From Flavobacteriaceae bacterium LYZ1037 (GTDB taxonomy: Bacteria > Bacteroidota > Bacteroidia > Flavobacteriales > Flavobacteriaceae): 64,000 nt of DNA. Of this stretch, positions 25,417 through 34,019 are shown in pieces. Made by a program: the position numbers and the translations under genes. The notes under the pieces were generated by a model. The model made no database searches, had not been told where the DNA came from, and saw nothing but the letters and a program-made list of their open reading frames with translations. The number at the start of each line of letters is the position of its first letter. Positions within the stretch are counted from its first letter, which is position 1. The DNA lies in the NCBI GenBank assembly GCA_003144015.1, contig QFWS01000004.1, forward strand, positions 1-64,000, in the 5' to 3' direction.

Positions 25417-25434
25417 TTTGACCTATGTTTGACC
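25417..25434. promoter_or_regulatory. Putative integrase arm-type site, right
   Basis: Exact second copy of TTTGACCTATGTTTGACC, 50 bases from the tRNA 3' end and inside the island. The match to 2382-2399 near the opposite end supports a role as arm sites for Int or Xis. Confidence 0.45.
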
Positions 25435-25442
25435 CAAACCAA

Positions 25443-25473
25443 ATAAAAAAGCCTCACGTCTCCGTAAGGCTTA
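25443..25473 (-). terminator. Terminator of the tRNA gene
   Basis: On the minus strand AGCCTTACGGAGACGTGAGGCT folds into a hairpin followed by a T-run. A slightly different copy with the same fold lies at 2186-2213 behind the displaced tRNA half, so the element supplies its own terminator when it restores the tRNA. Confidence 0.75.
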
Positions 25474-25483
25474 ATTTTACTAG

Positions 25484-25557
25484 TGGTCCCACTTGGGCTC
25501 GAACCAAGGACCACCTGATTATGAGTCAGGTGCTCTAACCAACTGAGCTATGGGACC
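25484..25557 (-). tRNA. tRNA with anticodon CAT (elongator Met or lysidine-modified Ile2)
   Basis: On the minus strand a full cloverleaf can be drawn in 74 nt: acceptor GGTCCCA/TGGGACC with discriminator A, D arm GCTC AGTTGGTTA GAGC, anticodon arm CCTGA CTCATAA TCAGG, T arm CTTGG TTCGAGC CCAAG. No CCA is encoded. CAT can be elongator methionine or isoleucine-2; sequence alone does not settle which. The 3' part, from the anticodon loop on, is supplied by the integrated island (attR). Confidence 0.93.
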
Positions 25558-25638
25558 AATTAACATTGCTGCTAATTTTTACTCTTCTTTAAAAGAGTGT
25601 GCAATATTACTACATATTTTCAAAGGCTGCAAGATTTT

Positions 25639-26043
25639 TTATTCCTTTATCTCTTGACATAGCTCGATAAGAACACCATTTGAAGATTTTGGATGTAAAA
25701 ACGCTACCAGTTTATTATCTGCCCCTTTTTTTGGGGTGTCGTTCAAAACAATAAATCCTTCGTTTTTTAATCGGGTTATTTCAGCTTGAATATCAGTAAC
25801 ATCAAAGGCTATGTGGTGGATACCTTCCCCTTTATTTTCAATAAACTTTGCAATTGGGCTATCTGGTTTTGTAGCCTCTAATAATTCAATTTTATTTTCT
25901 CCTATCTGGAAAAATGATGTGTTAACACCTTCGCTTGCTACTTCTTCAATTTTATAATGTGATTTACCAAATAACTTGGAAAACAAATCGTTAGAAGCTT
26001 CTAAATTTTTAACTGCAATACCTATGTGTTCAATCTTATTCAT
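25639..26043 (-). CDS. mce: Methylmalonyl-CoA epimerase
   Basis: 134 aa, a single glyoxalase/VOC domain. MNKIEHIGIAVKNLEASNDL at the start, then FIENKGEGIHHIAFDVTDI in the middle and GVLIELCQE at the end provide the two His and Glu metal ligands typical of the family. It interconverts (R)- and (S)-methylmalonyl-CoA in the propionate/succinyl-CoA pathway. First core gene to the right of the island; the length matches other bacterial epimerases. Confidence 0.92.
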   Translation of the reverse strand: MNKIEHIGIAVKNLEASNDLFSKLFGKSHYKIEEVASEGVNTSFFQIGENKIELLEATKPDSPIAKFIENKGEGIHHIAFDVTDIQAEITRLKNEGFIVLNDTPKKGADNKLVAFLHPKSSNGVLIELCQEIKE

Positions 26044-26152
26044 ATTTTATCTTAATCTCATTTCATTCCCCTAAAGAAGGGAATTTTAATTAATACTTTT
26101 ATAGTAAGTTACGAATTTTCAGTTCAAAAGTAATATAATCTTTAAATATGGT

Positions 26153-26160
26153 TATTTTTG
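26153..26160 (+). promoter_or_regulatory. Putative -7 box upstream of rbfA
   Basis: TATTTTTG matches the Bacteroidota consensus TAnnTTTG and lies 76 bases before the rbfA ATG. Between them a 22-codon frame (26165-26233, begins MKILIDFTMN) ends two bases before rbfA and could be a leader peptide. Confidence 0.5.
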
Positions 26161-26235
26161 CATCATGAAAATCTTAATAGATTTTACAATGAATATCATG
26201 AGTCTTAATTTATTAATTAAAAAGGCGTTTTAAAT

Positions 26236-26640
26236 ATGAGTATGGAAGAAGAAAGTCAAAGACAAAAAAAGATTGGTTCTGTTTTACAACGCGATTTAGT
26301 AGATATCCTTCAAAAAGCAGCCACACAAGGTGGAATGTATGGTATTTTAATATCGGTTTCTAAGGTTAAAGTCACAGTAGATTTATCTGTAGCGAAAGTA
26401 TATTTAAGTATTTTTCCTAATGATAAAGGTAAAGAACTTATTGAAGGCATTAAATCTAATGCTCCTTTAATTAAGCATGAATTGGCACAACGTACCAAGC
26501 ACCAATTGAGACGCATGCCTTCTCTTCAGTTTTTTATTGATGATTCTTTGGAATACATAGATAAAATAGACCAATCTTTAAAAGGTGAAGAAAACCCAAT
26601 AAACAATCCAGACCTGTTAGGAAAACGTAAAAAATCGTAA
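26236..26640 (+). CDS. rbfA: Ribosome-binding factor A
   Basis: 134 aa. The single KH-like domain is recognisable from SQRQKKIGSVLQRDLVDIL at the start, VSKVKVTVDLSVAKVYLSIF in the middle, and HQLRRMPSLQFFIDDSLEY near the end, the classical R-x-x-P-x-L-x-F motif. It binds the 30S subunit and helps mature the 16S 5' end. It stands alone, not in an infB/nusA operon, and is followed by an ABC-type permease gene 68 bases on, with a short hairpin (CCTTCATAATGGAAG then T-rich) between them. Confidence 0.95.
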   Translation: MSMEEESQRQKKIGSVLQRDLVDILQKAATQGGMYGILISVSKVKVTVDLSVAKVYLSIFPNDKGKELIEGIKSNAPLIKHELAQRTKHQLRRMPSLQFFIDDSLEYIDKIDQSLKGEENPINNPDLLGKRKKS

Positions 26641-26708
26641 TCGGTTTTAAAAAAACCTTCATAATGGAAGCCTTTTGTCAGTTAAATTTGTTTTAACTGT
26701 TGTAATTT

Positions 26709-27914
26709 ATGAACTTTTCACTCTACATAGCTAAACGTTACCTGCTTTCTAAAAGCTCTAACAATGCTATTAATTTTATTACCATAATTGCAGCAATTGG
26801 AGTCATTTTAGGTGCTGCATCACTGTTTATTGTACTTTCTGGTTTTGCTGGATTAAAAGATTTTACACTCCAATTTACTTCAGTAATCGACCCAGATTTG
26901 AAAGCTGAAGCTTCAGTTGGGAAATCCTTTTTAATTTCTGAAGATGAGTTTTCTAAGTTGAATAATTTAGAAAGTGTTGCATCCTATTCTAAAATTATTG
27001 AGGAACGCGTTTTTATAACCTTTGAAGAAAAAAGCTATCCAAATGCCTATATAAAAGGCGTTGATGAAAATTTTGAAATTGTAAATGCTATAGATTCTGT
27101 GGTAGTTTTAGGAAGCTGGATCACCCAAAAAACAAACCAGATTGTTTCTGGATGGGGCATTGCTAACACCTTATCTTTTGGTGTGTTGGACTATGGAAAG
27201 CGTATCAATTTATATGTTCCAAAACCTGGAAAAGGACAAATAACATCTGCAAATCAAGCCTTCAATACGTTTAATGCTGTAAGTGTTGGCGTGTTTGATG
27301 TAAATGAAAATCTAAACGATAAATATATTTTTGCTCCAATAGATATGGCTCGAGCCCTTCTTAATTACAAAGAAAATGAAGTTTCTGCTATTGAATTTAA
27401 ATTAAAAGAAAATGCCACCGAAGAACAAGCACGAAAAGAAATTGCTTCGGTTTTAGGAGATAAAATAATCCTTAAAAATAGTGCGCAATTAAACGATGCA
27501 CTTTACAAGATGCTAAATACTGAAAATTTAGCCGTATATTTAATATTTACACTCGTATTAATAATTGCATTATTTAATGTGATTGGTTCTATTATTATGA
27601 TGATTCTGGATAAAAAGAACACCTTAAAAACACTTTTTAACCTTGGAGCAACTATTTCAAACATTAGAAATATTTTCTTTCTTCAAGGAAGCTTAATGAC
27701 GATTGTTGGAGGCTTGATAGGTTTATTCATTGGCTGCCTAATTGTGTGGCTACAAAGTACATTTTCTCTAATAATGATTACCCCTTCTTTACCTTATCCA
27801 GTCACTTTAAAAATAGAGAATCTCATTATTGTGTTTCTAACTATTTCTGTTTTAGGCATTATTGCTTCAAAAATAGCTTCAGTTAGGATTTCTAAAAACC
27901 TGGTTGAAAATTAA
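26709..27914 (+). CDS. LolC/LolE-family ABC transporter permease
   Basis: 401 aa with the MacB/FtsX layout: an N-terminal membrane helix (INFITIIAAIGVILGAASLF, ~22-41), a large periplasmic domain (~45-265), then three C-terminal helices (~275-300, 325-350, 365-390). The N-terminus MNFSLYIAKRYLLSKSSNNA is the LolC/E signature. In this phylum such proteins are thought to move lipoproteins from the inner membrane together with a LolD-like ATPase, which is not nearby. Ends four bases into the converging dusB gene. Confidence 0.85.
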   Translation: MNFSLYIAKRYLLSKSSNNAINFITIIAAIGVILGAASLFIVLSGFAGLKDFTLQFTSVIDPDLKAEASVGKSFLISEDEFSKLNNLESVASYSKIIEERVFITFEEKSYPNAYIKGVDENFEIVNAIDSVVVLGSWITQKTNQIVSGWGIANTLSFGVLDYGKRINLYVPKPGKGQITSANQAFNTFNAVSVGVFDVNENLNDKYIFAPIDMARALLNYKENEVSAIEFKLKENATEEQARKEIASVLGDKIILKNSAQLNDALYKMLNTENLAVYLIFTLVLIIALFNVIGSIIMMILDKKNTLKTLFNLGATISNIRNIFFLQGSLMTIVGGLIGLFIGCLIVWLQSTFSLIMITPSLPYPVTLKIENLIIVFLTISVLGIIASKIASVRISKNLVEN

Positions 27915-28903
27915 ATAAACTGATAACCTGAGAACTCTTCTAAAACTTCATCAAAAGCTGCAAAAACATCTTTCGAGTCGTCACTAGTAACCATTTTCAT
28001 TCTAAATTCTTTAAAATGTGGTATCCCTTTAAAGTAATTCGTATAATGCCTTCTAGTTTCAAATACGCCCAGGATTTCCCCTTTCCAATCTATGGCCATT
28101 TGTAAATGTCTTCTAGCGGCTTCTACACGTTCTTCTAAAGAAACAGGCTCCAAATGTTCACCTGTATTAAAAAAGTGTTTTACTTGTTTAAAAAACCATG
28201 GATTTCCAATAGTGGCACGACCAATCATACAACCATCTAAACCATAACTATCTCGCATTAACATGGCTTTTTCAGGAGAATCTACGTCTCCATTTCCAAA
28301 CACAGGAATGTGCATTCTTGGATTGTTTTTTACATCTGCAATGGGTTTCCAATCCGCTTCACCTTTATACATTTGAGCTCGTGTGCGTCCATGAATAGAA
28401 ATAGCTGCGCAACCAACATCCTGAAGTCTTTCGGCTACCTCAACAATTCTAATAGAATCGTGATCCCAACCCAAACGGGTTTTTACGGTTACAGGTAAAT
28501 TAGTGCGTTTGACCATTTCGGCAGTTAATTGCTCCATCAAACAAACATCTTTTAAAATACCTGCTCCTGCTCCTTTGCTAACCACCTTTTTTACTGGACA
28601 ACCAAAATTGATATCGATAATGTCTGGATTCGACTTTTCAACAATATCAATGGTTTGCAACATACTTTCTAAATTAGCTCCAAAAATTTGAATCCCAACA
28701 GGTCGTTCTTTTTCATAGATATCTAGCTTCATGACGCTTTTAGCAGCATCACGAATCAAGCCTTCACTAGAAATAAATTCTGTGTAAACCACGTCTGCCC
28801 CCTGCTCCTTACACAAGGCACGAAAAGGTGGATCGCTAACATCTTCCATTGGCGCTAAAAGCAATGGAAAGTCTGGAAGTTCTATGTTACCTATTTTTAC
28901 CAA
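27911..28903 (-). CDS. dusB: tRNA-dihydrouridine synthase
   Basis: 330 aa TIM-barrel flavoprotein. LLLAPMEDVSDPPFRAL near the start binds FMN, INFGCPVKKVVSKGAG carries the catalytic Cys102, and SIHGRTRAQMYKG and PVFGNGDVDS are the conserved later motifs. It reduces uridines in the D loop of tRNAs. Three bases separate its start from the stop of the upstream M28 peptidase gene, so the two are probably co-transcribed. The DusB subtype label is from overall similarity. Confidence 0.93.
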   Translation of the reverse strand: MVKIGNIELPDFPLLLAPMEDVSDPPFRALCKEQGADVVYTEFISSEGLIRDAAKSVMKLDIYEKERPVGIQIFGANLESMLQTIDIVEKSNPDIIDINFGCPVKKVVSKGAGAGILKDVCLMEQLTAEMVKRTNLPVTVKTRLGWDHDSIRIVEVAERLQDVGCAAISIHGRTRAQMYKGEADWKPIADVKNNPRMHIPVFGNGDVDSPEKAMLMRDSYGLDGCMIGRATIGNPWFFKQVKHFFNTGEHLEPVSLEERVEAARRHLQMAIDWKGEILGVFETRRHYTNYFKGIPHFKEFRMKMVTSDDSKDVFAAFDEVLEEFSGYQFI

Positions 28904-28906
28904 ATC

Positions 28907-30130
28907 TTAAAAGTTGATGTTTGCTTGAATATCTTCGCCATTTCTTTTAACCACGACTTGTGTAGAATCTCCTGCTTTAAAAACAGATAACGCTCTCATA
29001 TAACTCATCATATCAACCACGGAGCTATCGCCAAGTTTCACAACAATATCTCCTTTTTGTAATCCTGCTTTTTGTGCAGGTTTGTCTTCGCTAATACCAT
29101 CAACTCGCATACCTTCACCATCGAATAAATAATCTGGAACCACACCTAAACCAACTTTGAAACGTGGCGTTTCTTCACTTTCATTCTTTGTTTTTCTAAA
29201 AGCTAGTTTACCATCATCATCTAATTCGGTAATAATATCAAAAATATAATTTGAAATAGCATCCATTCCTTCATAATTCAACTTGTCTGAATCGTCACCA
29301 GGTCTGTGATAATCATCATGCTGTCCCGTAAAAAAATGCAACACAGGCATATCTTGTAAGTAAAAAGAAGTGTGATCGCTTGGACCAACACCAGATTCAT
29401 TTTCAATAAGTTTAAATCCAGGGTTGGTTGCCGATAAGGTTTGCTTCCAACGTGGCGAGGTTCCAACACCATAAACTGCCAAGGTGCTATCTTGTTTTAA
29501 GCGTCCAACCATATCCATGTTTATCATGTAATTGGCTTTATTTAAATCTAAAGTGGCATTTTTAGTAAAATAATTTGAGCCTAATAAGCCCATTTCTTCT
29601 CCTGAAAAAGCCATAAATAAATAGTTATTAGACGTATTAGCTTTTATTAATTTTGCAGCTAAATCCAACATAACAGCTACGCCACTGGCATTATCGTCTG
29701 CGCCATTATGGATGGCTTTTTCCCCTCTATGTAAAGAACCATCGCTACCATAACCTAAATGATCGTAATGTGCGCCAATAATTATCGTGTTTTCTGCTTG
29801 ATTATCTATATAACCTAAAACATTGGTGCCTGTAATAGTAGAATCTTCTGGATTTACTGTATAATTTACTTCGCTATGTGGATCTGTTTTAGGTTTAAAA
29901 CTAAAAGCTTGGTAAAACCCTTCGGTGCCTTTTGGTTGCAAGCCGAGTTCTGTAAATCTTTCAACAATATATGCAGCTGCTGCTTGTTCTCCTTTAGTTC
30001 CAGTTTCTCTACCTTCTAATGAATCATCTGCTAAAAACGAAACATCCTTTTTTATTTTATTTTCATAGGTATATTCTTGTTTACAACCCCAAAGCGATAT
30101 AAAAAGAACCAGTAACGATATTTTCTTCAT
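28907..30130 (-). CDS. Secreted M28-family metallopeptidase with a C-terminal PDZ domain
   Basis: 407 aa lipoprotein: the signal MKKISLLVLFISLWGCKQ ends at a lipobox cysteine (residue 16). The zinc site of the M28 aminopeptidase fold is visible in GAHYDHLGYG, NGADDNASGVAVM, FSGEEMGLLGS and a late PSDHTSF/LHFFTGQHDDYHRP region. A PDZ domain occupies the last ~80 residues (PAQKAGLQKGDIVVKLGDSS). Probably trims peptides at the cell envelope. Operon with dusB. Confidence 0.9.
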   Translation of the reverse strand: MKKISLLVLFISLWGCKQEYTYENKIKKDVSFLADDSLEGRETGTKGEQAAAAYIVERFTELGLQPKGTEGFYQAFSFKPKTDPHSEVNYTVNPEDSTITGTNVLGYIDNQAENTIIIGAHYDHLGYGSDGSLHRGEKAIHNGADDNASGVAVMLDLAAKLIKANTSNNYLFMAFSGEEMGLLGSNYFTKNATLDLNKANYMINMDMVGRLKQDSTLAVYGVGTSPRWKQTLSATNPGFKLIENESGVGPSDHTSFYLQDMPVLHFFTGQHDDYHRPGDDSDKLNYEGMDAISNYIFDIITELDDDGKLAFRKTKNESEETPRFKVGLGVVPDYLFDGEGMRVDGISEDKPAQKAGLQKGDIVVKLGDSSVVDMMSYMRALSVFKAGDSTQVVVKRNGEDIQANINF

Positions 30131-30191
30131 TTTATTAATCTTATTTTTGGCAAAATTATGGAATAATTGCCATTTATTTAAACTTTAATCG

Positions 30192-31301
30192 ATGTCTATG
30201 TATTTAAGATTTTTTTATAGCTTTTTATTTTTAGCCTTAATTACGTCATGTAAAAATGATAAAACCCAATCTGCTGATGTCAAATCTGGTGCGACAAAAT
30301 GGGTGGATACTTTAATTTACTCAGACGAGGTTCATTTCAAATCTTTAAAACAAATCACTTTTGGTGGTGATAATGCAGAAGCATACTGGAGTTTTGATGA
30401 TAAGCAATTGGTATTTCAGTCTAACAATAAAGCATGGAATGTAGGTTGCGACCAAATGTTTTTAATGAATGCTGATGAAACCTTTAAAGACAACATGCCT
30501 CCAATGATTAGTACAGGAAAAGGAAGAACCACTTGTGCTTATTTCTTACCAGATAACAAACATATTATCTATGCTTCTACACATTTAGGTGGCGAAGATT
30601 GTCCTGAAACACCTTTACGAAAAAACGGTAAATACATTTGGCCAATTTACGATACTTACGACATTTTTGTTGCAGATTTGGAGGGTAATATTGTAAATCA
30701 GCTTACAAATGAGCCTGGATACGATGCAGAACCAACAGTGTCGCCAAAAGGTGATAAAATTGTGTTTACTTCAGATAGAAGTGGTGATATTGAATTATAC
30801 ACGATGAATCTAGATGGTAGCGATGTCAAACAAATTACCTTCGAATTAGGTTATGATGGTGGTGCATTCTTTTCGCCAGATGGTACTAAAATCATTTTCC
30901 GTTCTTCTAGACCTAAAACCGAAGAAGACATTAAAGAATATAAAGATTTGTTAGCTGAAGGTTTGGTGCAACCAACAGAAATGGAATTATATATATGTAA
31001 TGCAGATGGTAGCGATTTACGCCAACTAACCGATTTAGGAAATGCCAATTGGAGTCCGTTTTTTCATCCTTCTGGTGAAAAGATTTTATTCTCTTCGAAC
31101 TTTGAGTCTGAACGTGGTTTTCCGTTTAATTTATACATGATTGATTTAGATGGTAAAAACCTAGAACGTGTCACACATAGCGATACGTTTGATGCGTTTC
31201 CCGTGTTTTCAAACGATGGTAAAAAACTGATTTTCTCTTCTAATAGAAATAATGGTGGAGGACACGACACTAATTTGTTTATTGCTGAATGGCAGGATTA
31301 A
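30192..31301 (+). CDS. TolB-like beta-propeller lipoprotein (PD40 repeats)
   Basis: 369 aa. Signal peptide and lipobox LALITSCKND at ~14-23. The rest is a WD40-like PD40 propeller: repeated motifs of the type EPTVSPKGDKIVFTSDRSGD, GAFFSPDGTKIIFRSSR and PVFSNDGKKLIFSSNRNNGG. Such proteins are related to the TolB propeller and often accompany peptidases; here it is divergent from the M28 peptidase, 61 bases apart. Its last ~38 bases are duplicated in diverged form at 31391-31429. Confidence 0.85.
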   Translation: MSMYLRFFYSFLFLALITSCKNDKTQSADVKSGATKWVDTLIYSDEVHFKSLKQITFGGDNAEAYWSFDDKQLVFQSNNKAWNVGCDQMFLMNADETFKDNMPPMISTGKGRTTCAYFLPDNKHIIYASTHLGGEDCPETPLRKNGKYIWPIYDTYDIFVADLEGNIVNQLTNEPGYDAEPTVSPKGDKIVFTSDRSGDIELYTMNLDGSDVKQITFELGYDGGAFFSPDGTKIIFRSSRPKTEEDIKEYKDLLAEGLVQPTEMELYICNADGSDLRQLTDLGNANWSPFFHPSGEKILFSSNFESERGFPFNLYMIDLDGKNLERVTHSDTFDAFPVFSNDGKKLIFSSNRNNGGGHDTNLFIAEWQD

Positions 31302-31433
31302 AAAGACTGCTATTCTGAAACAACTATATACTGATTCCATTATTGCAGAATGAGAAGACTGAAAGGATTGTCAGTCTGAAATAAATAATTCACGATACAA
31401 ATTTGTTTATTGCAGAGTGGCAGAAATAATAAA
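31302..31433. repeat. Duplicated 3' end of the TolB-like gene and spacer
   Basis: The 3' end of the gene (CACGACACTAATTTGTTTAT..., ending GAATGGCAGGATTAA at 31301) recurs as CACGATACAAATTTGTTTAT... ending GAGTGGCAGAAATAA at 31391-31429. Between them lie ~90 bases with imperfect inverted pieces (CTATTCTGAA, GCAGAATGAG). It reads as an insertion that duplicated the gene end, or the relic of a tandem gene copy. Confidence 0.6.
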
Positions 31434-33896
31434 TTAATCTCGTTCTTTAATTCGATCTCTTTCTTTAACTGCTTTTTGTCGTTCGTTTGTTTTTAATATC
31501 GTGTTTCCAAATTTATATCTAAAACCAAGTTTAACATATCTGTTATCCAAATCGGTATGGTTATAACTTCGTTGGTTTAAATAGTCTGTTGTTGTTTCAA
31601 AATCGGCTAAATTAAATAGGTCTGCAGCACTTAAAGAAATAACCGCCTTTTTCTTAAGGATGGTTTTTGAGATGGATAATTCAGATTCTAATCTTCCTGC
31701 AACATTTCTAAAGCCTTGTAAATTTTCAGATAGAAAAATAAAAGTAATATTAGCAGACAAACTACGGTCTTTTAAAAATGAAAAATCATTCATCAACACG
31801 CTATAATTAGACCATTGATTGGATTCTATAAAGCTATTCTCAGTGTTTTTTTCTTCAATGGCATTATAAAAAGAGGTTACTGCGTAAACAAACCATGATT
31901 CTGTAATATTAAAATATGAAACAATATCAAAACCATACTCTATCGATTTGTCTATATTAACTGGAGCGTAAACTAATTGGTTGGTTACATTGTCTTGAAG
32001 TGGGAGTTCTATAATAAAATCCTTTTCGTTAATATAATAAGCTTCAAGTGTTAAGAAAGAAGTCACTGCAGAGCCTATTACAAAATGGTCTTTATAGGTT
32101 GGTTTTAAATTGGGATTACCAACAACCAATGTATTATCATTTAAGAAAAAAGTAAATGGATTTAAATCTCTATAATTAGGTCTTACAATACTTCGCTTAT
32201 AAGTTGTATAGAAACTACTTACGCCTTCTGTTTGGTATTTAATACTCGCTGTTGGAAACCAATCTAAATAACTTTGTTTATTCGTTTGATTATAAGTTAT
32301 TGAAGTACCTTTTATGTCTGTTTGCTCCATGCGCAAGCCTGCATTTAGACTCCATTTCCCAAAGGTTTTATCATAGTTAGAATATAAAGCAAAGACATTT
32401 TCATTATATTCAAAAGCACTTGAGTTTGCCAAATTTAAAACCTCTTCATTCGTGTTAAAATCATAATCATAACGAGTTATATCGCTATCAGATTGAATAC
32501 TTGAATATTTAGAACCAGCATCAAAATTCGATGTGTCGTTAATTGGAAGTTTATAATCTAATTGAACCGTAAATATTTGTGTTTTTTGGTTGGCGTCTGT
32601 GTTAAAGGCTGTTGGTGCAATAAAATTATTATTCTGGTCGTAATAGTTGCTTGAAGATTCTTGAAACCTGTTGTAATCGTAAATGGTAAAATGACTATTA
32701 AAAGCCAAGCTGCTTTTTGAGAATTGATGAAGGTAATCTAAGTCGAATCCTAAATTATATTTATCATCGTTAGTTAAATTATCGGCTTCAAATCGAGATT
32801 GAAACTCATTATTGGCATTAAAAATATTGGTGTTATTATCAAGCTTATACTTAAAATAAGGTGTCCATAACATGTTTGAGGACACGCTTAACGTATTGTT
32901 CTCGTTTAAAAGAAAATCGAGGTTGAAATTCAAGCTATGAGACTTGGTCCAAGTATTTCTATTTGTTGAAGATTTCCATACTTCATCAATTTGATTATTA
33001 GTATCGAAGTAATAAACACCATCGTCGTTATCTCTATTTATTTTTTCACTTGTATAACTATAATTAGCAAATAAGTTGATTTTATCGGTTTTAAAATAAT
33101 TAATCATTCCAAAGTTGTATCTAGGAAAAACACCTTGCGTATAGTTTCCAGAAACACTTCCTCTGTATCCTGTTACCAAGTTTTTACTCATAATAATGTT
33201 TATTACCACACCACTTTCTGCATCGTAACTAGCAGAAGGGTTGGTAATAACCTCAACAGATTTAATAGCATTTGCAGGAGAACTTTCTAAGAGTTGCAAT
33301 AATTCTTCAGTAGATAATTGTACTTTTCTATTATTTATATAAACAGAAGGCGATGATCCTTTTACCATTATATGTCCATCTAAAACCAAAACGCCAGGTG
33401 TACTTTTTACAACTTGAAGCAAGGTACCTTCAGAAAGTGCTGTATTTTCAACTCCGAAAACTAATTTATCTGCCTCCTTTTTAATGGTTGGTTTGTTTGC
33501 TATAATGTTTACTTCGTCTAAAGCTTCGGTATTTTCATTTAAAATAAGGTCTCCAAGATGGATATCTTCAGTAGAAACCGTAATCGGTTTACTAAAATCG
33601 GTATAACCTATAAAACTAATTTTAATTAAATAATTGCCCTGTTTGGTATTCTTTAGTTCAAAAAAGCCATTGTCATTGGTTGAAGTTCCTTTAATTGCAG
33701 TAGAATCTTTAGAAGATAACAAAACAGCATTTGCAAAGTAAATAGGATTGTTTTCTGAGTCTTTAACGTTTCCTGTAATAGATATATCCTGACTTATTAT
33801 TGTAAAAGGCAGTAGAAAGATAAATAAAAGTAATATGTTTTCTAATTTCAAACTCAAAAGCTTATTTGGGGCTACAAGATAAAAATAGTTTTGCAC
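31434..33896 (-). CDS. TonB-dependent-receptor-like outer membrane beta-barrel protein
   Basis: 820 aa from a GTG at 33896; a TTG at 33851 gives a better signal peptide (MKLENILLLFIFLLPFTIIS), so the start is uncertain. Domains: CarboxypepD_reg-like (ITGNVKDSENNPIYFANAVL, ~37-120), plug (~130-235, with GVLVLDGHIMVKGSSPSVYI), and a long barrel of the OMP_b-brl_3 type ending in the basic tail KAVKERDRIKERD rather than a C-terminal aromatic. No SusD partner is beside it, so the substrate is unknown. It stands alone between converging and diverging neighbours. Confidence 0.85.
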   Translation of the reverse strand: MQNYFYLVAPNKLLSLKLENILLLFIFLLPFTIISQDISITGNVKDSENNPIYFANAVLLSSKDSTAIKGTSTNDNGFFELKNTKQGNYLIKISFIGYTDFSKPITVSTEDIHLGDLILNENTEALDEVNIIANKPTIKKEADKLVFGVENTALSEGTLLQVVKSTPGVLVLDGHIMVKGSSPSVYINNRKVQLSTEELLQLLESSPANAIKSVEVITNPSASYDAESGVVINIIMSKNLVTGYRGSVSGNYTQGVFPRYNFGMINYFKTDKINLFANYSYTSEKINRDNDDGVYYFDTNNQIDEVWKSSTNRNTWTKSHSLNFNLDFLLNENNTLSVSSNMLWTPYFKYKLDNNTNIFNANNEFQSRFEADNLTNDDKYNLGFDLDYLHQFSKSSLAFNSHFTIYDYNRFQESSSNYYDQNNNFIAPTAFNTDANQKTQIFTVQLDYKLPINDTSNFDAGSKYSSIQSDSDITRYDYDFNTNEEVLNLANSSAFEYNENVFALYSNYDKTFGKWSLNAGLRMEQTDIKGTSITYNQTNKQSYLDWFPTASIKYQTEGVSSFYTTYKRSIVRPNYRDLNPFTFFLNDNTLVVGNPNLKPTYKDHFVIGSAVTSFLTLEAYYINEKDFIIELPLQDNVTNQLVYAPVNIDKSIEYGFDIVSYFNITESWFVYAVTSFYNAIEEKNTENSFIESNQWSNYSVLMNDFSFLKDRSLSANITFIFLSENLQGFRNVAGRLESELSISKTILKKKAVISLSAADLFNLADFETTTDYLNQRSYNHTDLDNRYVKLGFRYKFGNTILKTNERQKAVKERDRIKERD

Positions 33897-33972
33897 TTAT
33901 TTTTACGGAAAAACCATAAATAAATAATTTCATTTAGTTATCCTTTAATATTTAAAGCTATTTTAAAACAAT

Positions 33973-33980
33973 TATATTTG
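33973..33980 (+). promoter_or_regulatory. -7 promoter box of lepA
   Basis: TATATTTG matches TAnnTTTG exactly and lies 40 bases before the lepA ATG. Confidence 0.6.
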
Positions 33981-34019
33981 CAAATTAGTTTTGGCTAGAA
34001 TAGAATCTAGAATAGAATT

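Larger units (their letters stand above)
2225..25527. mobile_element. tRNA-integrated genomic island, ~23.3 kb, carrying a defence cargo
   Basis: Bounded by direct repeats of a tRNA 3' half (2225-2268 and 25484-25527). The tRNA is restored to full length at the right end, where the integrase, Rep and excisionase-like genes lie. The cargo includes a type I restriction-modification system, a Cas4-like/DEDD nuclease, a GmrSD-type enzyme and an unrecognised two-gene unit. No relaxase, VirD4/VirB4, TraG or capsid genes are visible. It therefore looks like an integrative element that may replicate through its own Rep and rely on a helper for transfer, or a phage-satellite-like island. Boundaries are seen directly; the mode of transfer is inferred. 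Confidence 0.85.

Noticed and set aside
2225-25527. Calling the island a conjugative element or prophage
   Set aside because: No relaxase, coupling protein, type IV secretion, terminase or capsid genes could be found.
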